Shown: positions 7,764 to 16,110 of the stretch, one piece after another
Numbering within the stretch: position 1 is the stretch's first letter
Layout: each line of letters begins with the position of its first letter
NCBI GenBank assembly: GCA_027575765.1
Contig: JANBPT010000716.1
Coordinates: forward strand, 1-25,198
Length of the DNA stretch: 25,198 nucleotides
Direction: 5' to 3'
Origin: Tieghemiomyces parasiticus
Lineage: Eukaryota > Kickxellomycota > Dimargaritomycetes > Dimargaritales > Dimargaritaceae
Notes under the pieces: generated by a model
What the model was told of the DNA's origin: nothing
Databases searched by the model: none
Seen by the model: the letters and a program-made list of their open reading frames with translations, nothing else
Position numbers and translations under genes: made by a program

Positions 7764-10376
7764 TCAGTCAAGGAGATCCGGCTCCGTACCGAAGTAACGG
7801 TCACCAAAGTTACCCAGCCCAGGCTCGATATACAACTTATCCACTGACAGACTGGGGTCGACCATGGACGATACGATACGTACCCGGGGGAACGCGAGGG
7901 TCAGCGCGTGGATACCTTGGGGGGCGGCCAGCAACGTAAGGAAGATGATGTGGTCCTCACGCATCCCATAGTCCAGCAGTACGCGGACGGCCATCAGGGC
8001 GGCGGCACCGGTACCCACCAGGGCGTCCATGAGTAACACGTATCCGGTGGCCATGTCACCGGGTAGTTTACAATAGTGCAACTTGGGCTCGTTGGTGATG
8101 GGGTCGGACTGGATCAGGATCTTGCCGATCGCCACGTCTTTGCACACCTTACGAAGGCCGGTTTCCATGGTGGACCCAGCCCGCAGGATGGAGACTCCGC
8201 ACACCCGCTTGGTCGGCACGGTGCCCGGGTAGAGGGCCCCCGTCGGCGTCGTGACGGTGGTAGGCTCAAAGGGGAGGAGGGACAGGCCCCGCTCGACGAC
8301 CAGGGTGCAGAGGCGCTCCGAATAAAAGATAAAGTCGTGGCGAGAGGTCCGGCGGTCACGAATGATGGTGTGTAGACCGCGCAGCTGGTTGGTGGCCGGG
8401 AGGACGGTGAGCTGCGGTTTATCGGTCAAGGTACACAGGCTCTGAGGGACACGGGCCAGTTCCCACCGGAAATTGAGGTGGCTCTTTTCGAGCCGCTGGG
8501 TGATGAGCTGGGTGAGCAGGTGGATGGCCCGGTGGTTCTCGAGGCCGCGGGGCACAATCACGTCGGCATTGCGCATTGTCGGGTGGATGTAGGTCTCGTA
8601 GGACGGTTTGACGAACCGTTCGTACTGCTGGAGGACACCCTGCAGGTCACGGCCACGCTGTGACACATCGCGCTGCAGGCGGCGGGCCAGACGGACGTCG
8701 CCGTCGGCGTCCACAAACACCTTCATGTCCATCAGGCTGAGTACGGCCGGATCGTAGAGTCCAAAGATACCCTCAAAGATGACCACGTTGGCCCCGTAGA
8801 CCGTCTGCGTCTTGTCGGTGCGCGAATGGGTCTTGAAGTCGTAGATGGGAATATCCACCTTCTTGCCTTGCTTCAACGCCAGTAGAGTCTCGTACAGCAG
8901 GTCATAGTCGAAGGAATTGGGGTGGTCGAAATCATGCTCGTTGCGGAATGCCGCGGCCGACTGTTCCGGCGTGAGTGGCTTGTAGAACGAGTCCATGCTC
9001 AGAATGACCACCCAGGGAACGTTCAGTGACTTGATAATCACCCTGAGAGGAAGTAGGAAAGCGAAGGGGGTGGTGGTACGAGGGGTAAGGAGAGTGCGGA
9101 CATGTCATGATGATGGGGGGGGGGGGTGAAGGGACCGATTCAGGAATGGGGTCGGACAGAGAATAAGAGTAATAATAATATTGGCATAGTCAGAGCTGAC
9201 CTGCGCCATCGATTTTAGGAACGAAACTGTGGATCGGTAAAAGGTACTTACTCGGCTACACTGGTTTTTCCGCTTGCACTGCCCCCTGCAATATGGACAA
9301 TTGAAGTCAGTAGAGGTGAAGTGAGAGATTCCCAGTAAAGTAGGGGGTCGAATGCCGAGCTCGGAAGTTAATAATGGAGGAGAGCGTTGTGGGCCGTCAA
9401 TCTTTGCTTCCCTTTGAGCACAATTATGTGCGATTCCATTAAACCTCAGCAATCACTAGGCAAGTCTTACCGGCTACACCAACGATAAATACGTCAAGGT
9501 TTTTGCCATCACTCCTAAATAAGCGTCATTATTGGACCGGGAGGTAGTCAAGGGGGGGGTTCAAGTTAGAGACTAGTTAAGAAAGAGTCGATTGATTCCC
9601 AAGACCCTCTAGCGGCGAATAAGAAAGGAGGTCTAATCAGTGACTTACGTATACCACGGGCTGATCCAGGGTGAGTAAGGGACATTGGTATGGCGTGCAA
9701 GGAATCCAAATACATGGGTGGGCGTGTCCACGTAAATAAGAATGTAGAGTGGTAATGAAAGTGGAAGCGGGCCGCGTTAGTGTTTGGCATGAGAGGACAG
9801 GGACCAGAACCCTACTCAGATCCCCCCCTCCCCTGAGCTCCTCTGACGTGGTGACACAGGGGGCCGCGGTTGGGTCGTGCGGGCCGACTTGGCCGGGGAA
9901 AAAAGGCAACGTGAGGTGGAGGCACGGAGTCTGTTCGTCTCGGAATGATGAGCAAGTTCTTTGCTACATTGCCACCGCGGTTGATGCGAGCCTCGGTGTG
10001 GACGGTAGATGTCGGACTCCTACGCCCAAGAGAACTCCGCCAGCTTCATCGTTGGTCACTCGCGGCGCTCCCGGGGTTTCAGCCAACGCATACACTTCCT
10101 AGCTTATATCGCCCTCCGGTGACCACGACGAAGGTCCCACGACTTAGCATAGCTGGAAACCTTGGTTGTTCGGCTGATCCATACCGCGATGTATCAACGT
10201 GACTTTCAAGTTGCGCGTTGTCTCTCCCCTGGCCTATACCCCTCGCAGGGAGGGAGAGGGAGGGATAACTTGTTAGGCCCATTGCAGGCTATACTCTATG
10301 CACCAAGGTGGTCGGAAGGGCATATTACTTACGGACGGCCGGAGGCGGTGAGCAGGAGATTGTTCTTGCGGAGCAT
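7764..10376 (-). CDS. urk1: Uridine kinase / uracil phosphoribosyltransferase-like fusion, five exons
   Basis: Coding exons by my reconstruction are 10376-10333, 9660-9649, 9514-9471, 9285-9252 and 9042-7764. They total 1413 nt, exactly 471 codons (470 residues). The kinase half phosphorylates uridine and cytidine; the second half resembles UPRT, which makes UMP from uracil and PRPP. Visible motifs: GRPPWY at 13-18; Walker A loop GGSASGKT at 34-41; SMDSFYK 60-66; DFDHPNSFDYD 82-92; PIYDFKTHSR 110-119; EGIFGLYD 135-142; and TMRNADVIVPRG about 200-211. In the UPRT part: SILRAGSTME about 329-338, PRPP-loop-like MDALVGTGAAA about 383-393, and PGLGNFGDRYFGTE near the end. The order matches eukaryotic UCK-like/UPRT fusions, where UPRT activity is often doubtful. 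The start is the first ATG below a TATA box at 10890. The GTG at 9041 is internal, not a start. The symbol is by homology. Confidence 0.92.
9043..9251 (-). other. Intron 4 of uridine kinase
   Basis: 209 nt, donor GTAAGT at 9251-9246, acceptor CTCAG ending at 9043. A run of 12 C on the sense strand (9126-9115) lies in its 3' half. Splicing gives TSVAE-VIIKSLNVPWVV, which has the same spacing as the family between the P-loop and SMDSFYK. Confidence 0.92.
9252..9285 (-). other. 34-nt exon encoding the ATP-binding P-loop
   Basis: Bounded by TGCAG on the 5' side and GTAAGT on the 3' side. It encodes GSASGKTSVA plus the two split codons at its edges, so it holds nearly the whole Walker A motif, including Lys40 and Thr41. 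Skipping it would remove ATP binding and shift the frame (34 is not a multiple of 3). Confidence 0.93.
9286..9470 (-). other. Intron 3 of uridine kinase
   Basis: 185 nt, donor GTAAGA at 9470-9465, acceptor TTGCAG ending at 9286, with a TACTGAC branch site about 24 bases before the acceptor. It splits the first glycine of the GGSASGK loop. Confidence 0.92.
9471..9514 (-). other. 44-nt exon 3 of uridine kinase
   Basis: Encodes SDGKNLDVFIVGVA, the beta strand leading into the P-loop. The acceptor TTTAG at 9517-9515 is preferred over the next AG (9513-9512) because the resulting PWYTSDG spacing matches what I know of relatives (PWY-x-x-x-G). The alternative would drop one residue and keep the frame. 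Confidence 0.87.
9649..9660 (-). other. 12-nt microexon encoding PWY of the GRPPWYT motif
   Basis: The donor GTAAGT is at 9648-9643. The acceptor can only be the ATCAG ending at 9661: the open frame upstream has no in-frame ATG and runs into a stop near 9785, and no other AG dinucleotide lies on this strand from 9663 to 9811. The exon reads C-CCG-TGG-TAT-AC and links exon 1 (ending GGC-CGT-CC) to exon 3 in frame as SGRPPWYTSDG. Family members carry GRPPWY at this point. Confidence 0.85.
9661..10332 (-). other. Intron 1 of uridine kinase, with long AG-free zone
   Basis: 672 nt, donor GTAAGT at 10332-10327, acceptor at 9662-9661. The last part before the acceptor (9811-9663, 149 bases) contains no AG on the sense strand. 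A CTAAC at 9780-9776, about 115 bases before the acceptor, could be a distant branch point; TACTCAC close to the acceptor is an alternative. Confidence 0.82.
10333..10376 (-). other. Exon 1 (coding part) of uridine kinase
   Basis: Encodes MLRKNNLLLTASGRP, ending in phase 2 at a perfect GTAAGT donor. The ATG sits in TCCGCCATG context and is the first on this strand below the TATA box. The frame is closed upstream by TAG at about 10410, so the start cannot be much further away unless another exon precedes it. Confidence 0.85.
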
Positions 10377-10890
10377 GGCGGAATCCAGCGTAGCAAAGCG
10401 CTAGACGTCGAGGCGGCCTGGGTAATGCGGTTGAGCGGCGACGGTGCTTCGAGGATTTGGTAGGAGCGGCAGTACTCCCCGAGGGTTCGGGCTGGCGTGT
10501 GAATTCGGCGAGGACGTGGGGGGAACAAATGCAGAGACGGGTGACGGTCTGTCAATGGAGCGGGGTAGCGAGCTCGCAGCGTGAGGTACGTGGTGGTCGG
10601 TCGGTTGAGCGTAGGGGGAGTGAGGTAGGCCTGGCCTGGCCGGGGGGTTGCACTTCAGTTAAAGGATGTAGCGACGGGTGGAATGCACAGGGTTTAAAGT
10701 AGTGTCCCAACAGAGGTGAGCAGTTGAGCGGAAAGGAAGTGGTATGCCTCGGAGATAGGCCCGATACGACGGGAAGCGGCGAAGGGGGGGGGGGGGAGGC
10801 GGAGACGGAGGGGGGGGGTGTAGAACGGTCACAGGCCACTGGGGCGAAGGGGAGCAGCAGGGCCGGGCTAACTGGTCGCAAGCGTATATA
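10377..10890 (-). promoter_or_regulatory. ATG-free leader and TATA box of uridine kinase
   Basis: TATATA lies at 10890-10885 on the minus strand, about 510 bases above the start codon. Between 10377 and 10925 the sense strand has no ATG at all, whereas the opposite strand has about six. The sense strand is pyrimidine-rich and includes runs of 13 C (10796-10784) and 9 C (10818-10810). The long open frame on the minus strand through this leader (10552-11163) starts without a credible context and looks like a by-product of the C-rich composition. Confidence 0.6.
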
Positions 10891-10925
10891 GGCCCGTCTG
10901 TGTGGGTGGGGTTGAGCGGGAGGAT

Positions 10926-13900
10926 CATCAGTGATACGCCCCGACATGGGCTGGTGGAACGATGGAGTATCATATCCCCAGCTGGATCTGTCAGCGGGGC
11001 GGGGGACTAAAAGATGGCAGCTGGAGGGGAAAAGGGTGGAATCAAGCGCACACGACGTTCGTGGCTGAGGAAGGGACAAGGCCGCCGCCCCAACCGCAGA
11101 AAGGCGCGGCTCGACACTCACACTCGTCGACTGGCCTGTGCGACGTGAGGCGGCTGGGTACACCTAATGAGATAGGCAAGGCGTCCGCCCGTGGCGCTAG
11201 CGGTTGGCTTTGGCCGGTCCGGCCTTACTACGCTAGTCGACTTGGGGCGGTAGGACCTCCCTGGTGGTCCAGCGGAGGGCCTAGTCCGAGAAGCTGGCCA
11301 AGCAAAGCAATACGGTATCGGTGCTTGGCCAGTAGGCCGGCTACACGCTACTTAGCCACGTGATACGACGGCAATCACGTTTGCCGGGCGCTTAGCTGGG
11401 TCTGGAAGATCGCCGTCCCCCCTCCAAGCCTCCCAGCTAGCATTGTCGCCCTGGCTGCCCCTGGTCATAATCACCTCTCGCTGACCCTACCCTGGATTCG
11501 ACCCAGGGGCCCACCCACCGCTATTTAGCTCCGGCCGGTAATTCAATCCCCGCCCGCTGGGTGGCGAATTTGGAAGAAAGGCCGAAATGGATAACGTCAA
11601 ATTGGGGTATCTGGCATGCCAGTATCGGCGGTGGGCCTCCATCCCCGCCAGGAGCTCCTCTCGCATGATATAGCTGGCCCACACGGGAAGCCTGTCGATA
11701 AGTTTACCAGCGCGACTGGCACATCGTGACTAGCGGGAGATATCCGTAGGGCCGAGTGAAGGTAGCCAGTGTACGGAGGCTGGGAGCAGTGGAAAAGGCC
11801 GAAGGACCACACCAATGCGAGCGAGTGACCCGGTCTGTGCCGATCTGATTTATCTGCTGGCGCGAGTAACCAGGCTGCCGCTGGACCCTCTTCCACCAAC
11901 GCTTGTGGTGCCAGTCAAACACTCATACCGACATCGCTACCAATGTATGGTCCGACAGGGTGTACCGTCGTCCAGAGCGGGGACCCTGTCCCTTGCACAA
12001 ACCGACTTGGAGGTGGGAGGTAGCCCTGGATCATTAAAAGGAGGGGTTGTGGGTGTGGCAGGTCCGGTTGCGATTCAGTTGGGGCGGAGACAGACATATC
12101 GGCGGTGTGCGCTCACTTGGGGGACTGGCTACCAGTCCGTCATGCGTTGCCAAAAAAGGCGTTCCGGCTGCCGCTGCCGACGACCAGGCCCAAACTATCC
12201 GCTCGACCCCAGGTCCTCCGCGCCATATCCACCGCCCCAATCAAGCACCGCGGCCAACTCGGGCCGCCCCCAAGTGAAGTTAAATGCGATGTCTATTGAT
12301 ATTGACGCATCAATCTGCCATCCTTGTGTCTGGCCGTGGCATTGGTAGCGACTGACGTGTGATCAGCCTCTTAAAATCCCACGAACTCCACACTACGCAG
12401 TCAATGTAGACTCGACTTGGCGGTGTCTGCATGCACCTTCGCAAGGATGCCGTGGGTAAACCGAAGGCCCGGTGTGAGGTCCCACGACCCAAGGGTAAGG
12501 CCGCCTAGCATACAGCCAAGACTTGGGTGACGGATCCCGCGGGAGTCAGCTGGCTATATGCGGCAAGCAGTACAGTGGAAACATTTTGGGGTTGAATCTG
12601 ACTTGTCCGCATACATTTTCTCTAACGCGGCAACCATGGATAATGACGGCCGAGGGGAGGGTGAGAGAGTCTAGACCCCCCCCCCCCTGTAACGCAACTA
12701 CTGGATATTGGGGATGGTTATGTTTGTGGGTCGTAGAACCTAGCAACGGCTGCCCCGCTTGTTTATATGCCTATTGACAAGATCGACCCCATGACGCCAA
12801 AAAGGGTTTGGCCGAGCTCGGCAAGGCTCCTCGCCTGGCCTGTCCAGTTCGACCTGAGCCATCGCTTACGAATGACCATGGGTTATCAGGTCAGATGGAG
12901 ATGCGTATAATTGTCATGTCGACTGCACGGCCTGTGCCGACTCGACGTATACTCTCAGCGCTTAGACCTCCTACGCTCAACATGGCTACCCTAGCCCCTG
13001 GCGGGTCGAGGCCCCAGGGGCCGCCCGTTATGTCCGTGGGGACCGCCGCAGCCGCCATCTTCGCGTTCTTTTACTGCCGTCTATCGCTGCGGTCAGCAGG
13101 CCCGCCCTGCTCTATCCCCTCTGGCGTCCCTATGACCTACGCTGCGATCTCGAGGCCACCCTTTGGCGGAGTTTAGTTATACGGCGTATGGATGGGCGGG
13201 GAAGGGGTGCGGCGCGTCTGTCAGCCACTGCCAGTCCTTTCGGGGGACCCGCGTCCAGACTATACATACTAATTTCGGTGGGAGTCTAAACGACCGCATT
13301 ATAGATTTTTTTTTGGGGGGGATACGCACGGAGCTTGTTCATTGTCGACGCCACCGCTCTCCGTTTCCAGTAGCAAGGATTCTTTGTGACCTAGGCCTGC
13401 AGCGTCGGTGACTATTCACGCCACCAGTTGCTGGCTGTGCTTGATTAGAAACGGCACCCGTCCTCTTTGGGCTTACCACATCGCTGCACTGAAGTCCATC
13501 CCGAGTGCGTCAGTGTATACGTGTGTGTGTCCTAAAATACCTGAATGGACCAGAAACGGCTTCTTTGGCTCGCCGTGTAAATATGGCTGGGGAAAATCTA
13601 AACGGCATGGCAATCGGTGACCAATCCCTCTTATGTTGGTCGCCGCGCCCTAGTACGGTTCGTCGTGTGCTGGAGATGGCGCTCACGGCCACAGTTAAGC
13701 CCGCCCAGCGCCTCTAACTTCCATCTAGTATTAACGCCCCCCCCCGCTTTCTCCCAAACACCCTCATTAGATGGCTGTCCCTGGTTTCCTCCCGCTACTT
13801 CACGCAATGGCGCCCTCCCCAGCCCGGCCCGATGCCGCCAGTGGCCAAGAGCTGGTCGTTCGGCCGTGACCATCGGGGCCCATCAGCGACCCTCATTTGT

Positions 13901-15033
13901 CAATCCGACGACACGCATCTATGCCCCGTTGTGCAGCGCCGTGCGTCGAGGGCAGCACTATATTTCTGAACGACCGGTTAGATAGTCAAGGAGAAGAGCC
14001 CGGGCAGCCCAGAGGAGGGGGGGTGGAGGATGCGACTGACTAGTCGGTCCGTTCATCATGTCTCCGTGTAATTTCTCGAACACATTGATTACGCGCCCGA
14101 GGGGTCTGGCGGTCAAGTACTCCCGTGACCAACTTCCGTGGCCCTTGGGCCAACTGGAGGGGCCTTTTTGCATTGCCGCGTCAACGCCGCTCGACGTCGC
14201 CGCCTGTCAGGCGTGTTTAGGGTTACACGGACACCAAGCCCGTACAATCGAAGGGAGGGGTGGATTCAACTTCTGACGCCATGGCGCACCCCGCCTCCGC
14301 CCGGCATCCGGCCCCAGCCACCGCCGAGCCGACTGTTCTTTTTCGAACGGCTACGCGTGCGCCTAGGCGTTGTGGGATCTCAAGCTGATCACATCGAAGC
14401 TGACAGCCTATTGTAGCGATATTATTATGATTATTCCAATCGCCACACTCATGCCTCACCCTTCATCACGGTTGATACTGCAACTCTCCGCTCCACTGCT
14501 TTGCACTGGCCGGCCGATACTTGGGTCATCCTCCCTCGCACTCTGTCCATTACGGTTGCTGGCAGCCCCCCCTGGCCTCCTGCTGGACTCACCTTGCCTT
14601 TTTTGGGCCTATTACCCATACCCGTAGACATGTCCTTCTTCACCTTCGACAACTCGCTCTCCCACCTGAGCAAAGCCCTTCACTCTTCTCACCCCCCCCT
14701 TCTTCCTCCCTTTTTTTCCTCTTCACACAATACCGTCAGTGATTTGCGTCTGGTTGCAGCCCACCGGTTGCCCTTATTTAATACCCGACCTGCCCTGCAA
14801 CCGATCTTGCTGAATCCATCTCCCCTTCTATTTCTCGCTGGTAGCCGGTGGCTCGTTGGCCCTAGCCTCTGTTTCCGACCCACTACAAATTGCCCTTTTG
14901 CTACTCATCCAAACTTCACCTCGCGTCCCGGTGGTCGCTGACCAATACGCACATCCAGTCGCAACCTACAGCTCCACCGAATTGCCTCGTTGATAAGGAA
15001 TACCGACGGCCCTGCACCTGCTTTTCTTTAAAT
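10926..15033. other. Gene-poor, GC-rich region, no supported gene
   Basis: Several open frames of 60 to 177 codons exist on both strands, but none has recognisable motifs and many overlap. C-runs on the plus strand are at 12676-12687 (12 C) and 13737-13745 (9 C). Palindromes include 11294-11332, 12811-12822 (GCCGAGCTCGGC) and a TGGCCC-TT-GGGCCA site near 14145. From about 14560 the plus strand becomes CT-rich, merging into the arrestin leader. I see no RNA gene or transposon ends. Confidence 0.5.
11294..11332. repeat. Perfect 11-bp inverted repeat with 17-base loop
   Basis: CTGGCCAAGCA at 11294-11304 pairs with TGCTTGGCCAG at 11322-11332. The loop contains a small ATAC-G-GTAT palindrome. No flanking gene explains it. 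It could be a structured RNA, a protein-binding site or a recombination footprint; the sequence does not decide. Confidence 0.7.
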
Positions 15034-16110
15034 GTACCAGCCCTTGCCATCCCCGCTTCATCGACTGTTCCGTGTCTGTTGTTGATATCCCTGCACTTCT
15101 GCCGCACGGCCAATCGTCAGCACGGCGTGCATAGCCTCCCTCCCATCACCTTACTTAGGACCTAACCGCTGGGAGTGTTGGCACTTTTTTTATCAGTAAG
15201 CCCCTTCCCTTCCCCCCCCCCGCGTCGGCGCACTTCATTTCCGTCTAGTCGTCAAGCACTCGTTATCCCCTGCCCCTTCCCGCCCGGTTTCTCCACCACC
15301 ACCGCCACCATCCTCGCCCCGCCTCGCCGCGTGACCCCTTGGGAGTCTCAGACCGTGCCACAGGTGACTTCCGCCTTGCAACTTAGGTTTCCGCTCCTTC
15401 CCCACCCCTGACCTATTTCACCACCGCCACGCTCCCGCAGCCCTTGTCGCCTACCCGTTTTGCCGCCTGGTCCCGTCAGGCCGACCCTGGATCCCATATA
15501 TAGTAGCCCGTCATCTTCCCTCGGAGCCGCTACCCGACTCCGCCGCCACGACCGGTCTCGCTAGCAATCTCCGCCGTTCATCTGTCGGCACCTTGTTTGG
15601 CCCCCTACTGGCCTGCTTCAGTCGCCTCCTATTAGCCCGCCTCGTCTCACAAGCCCCTTTCACGAGGCCACCCGCCACTCCCGACGCGTTGCTGGCCACA
15701 GCCCCCCCCCCGCCAATCGCCCTTCTACACCCCCCCTCTCCCTGACCAACGCTGATCTTTCACGCGACGGCTACCTCCCTGCTATCTCCTGGCGACCAGC
15801 CTTGCCGTTTATAAACGCCCACTTCCGCTACTGTCTCTCCACACCTCGCAGCCGTCCCATCCCTTCCCCCCTTGTTATATATATATATTCCACTCGCTGT
15901 TTTCACAGACTGATCAGATCAGCCACTAGTCACCTCGTCTGCCTCCCTGCTCCCGCCACACTGTCCGTAGGCACTTCCTGCCCCTCCATTCTTTCCTAAT
16001 CTATTTCCCCCCTGCACTAGCGCCCAAGCCTTCACGAGCGTCACTCTTATACCACCCGCTCGGCGCCACTTTACTCTTGTCTGCCTGTGTCATACCCACA
16101 ATTTCCTAGT
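15034..16110 (+). promoter_or_regulatory. Pyrimidine-rich, ATG-free upstream region of the arrestin gene
   Basis: 1077 bases immediately before the start codon contain no ATG on the plus strand, yet I count ten CAT (ATG on the other strand). TATA-like words lie at 15495-15501, 15810-15815 (TATAAA) and in a (TA)n run at 15876-15888. C-runs are at 15212-15221 and 15702-15711. A TTTCCTAG ending at 16109, one base before the ATG, could be the acceptor of a leader intron; possible donors are GTAAGC at about 15196 and GTGACT at about 15364. Confidence 0.55.
15810..15815 (+). promoter_or_regulatory. TATA box candidate for the arrestin gene
   Basis: TATAAA in a GC-rich setting, about 300 bases before the start codon, similar in distance to the other TATA boxes here. 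The (TA)n run 60 bases downstream is an alternative. Confidence 0.45.

Noticed and set aside
9653..9785. Reading the PWY exon continuously upstream as a longer exon (SPWISPWYT)
   Set aside because: The frame stays open to a TAA near 9785 but has no ATG and no other acceptor AG, while a join to exon 1 at the only AG restores the conserved GRPPWY.
10552..11163. 203-codon open frame on the minus strand
   Set aside because: Proline- and serine-rich from C-rich DNA, no motif, and it runs through the TATA box and ATG-free leader of the uridine kinase gene without an ATG start of its own below the TATA box.
11491..11507. tRNA T-arm-like hairpin on the minus strand, stem CCTGG/CCAGG with loop GTCGAAT
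   Set aside because: The loop starts with G instead of T, no 7-bp acceptor stem matches the flanking bases, and no D-arm or anticodon arm is seen upstream.
11815..12348. 177-codon open frame on the plus strand
   Set aside because: No recognisable domain or signal, composition follows the local GC bias, and it overlaps other equally open frames.
14630..14941. Plus-strand frame starting MSFFTFDNSLSHLSK, upstream of the arrestin gene
   Set aside because: The first 20 residues look plausible as a first exon, but the rest is low-complexity translation of CT-rich DNA and I find no splice path joining it to the arrestin frame.
16087..16110. Eight extra codons before the arrestin ATG, beginning with GTG
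   Set aside because: GTG is not a normal start in nuclear genes, and the ATG at 16111 is the first for over a kilobase.
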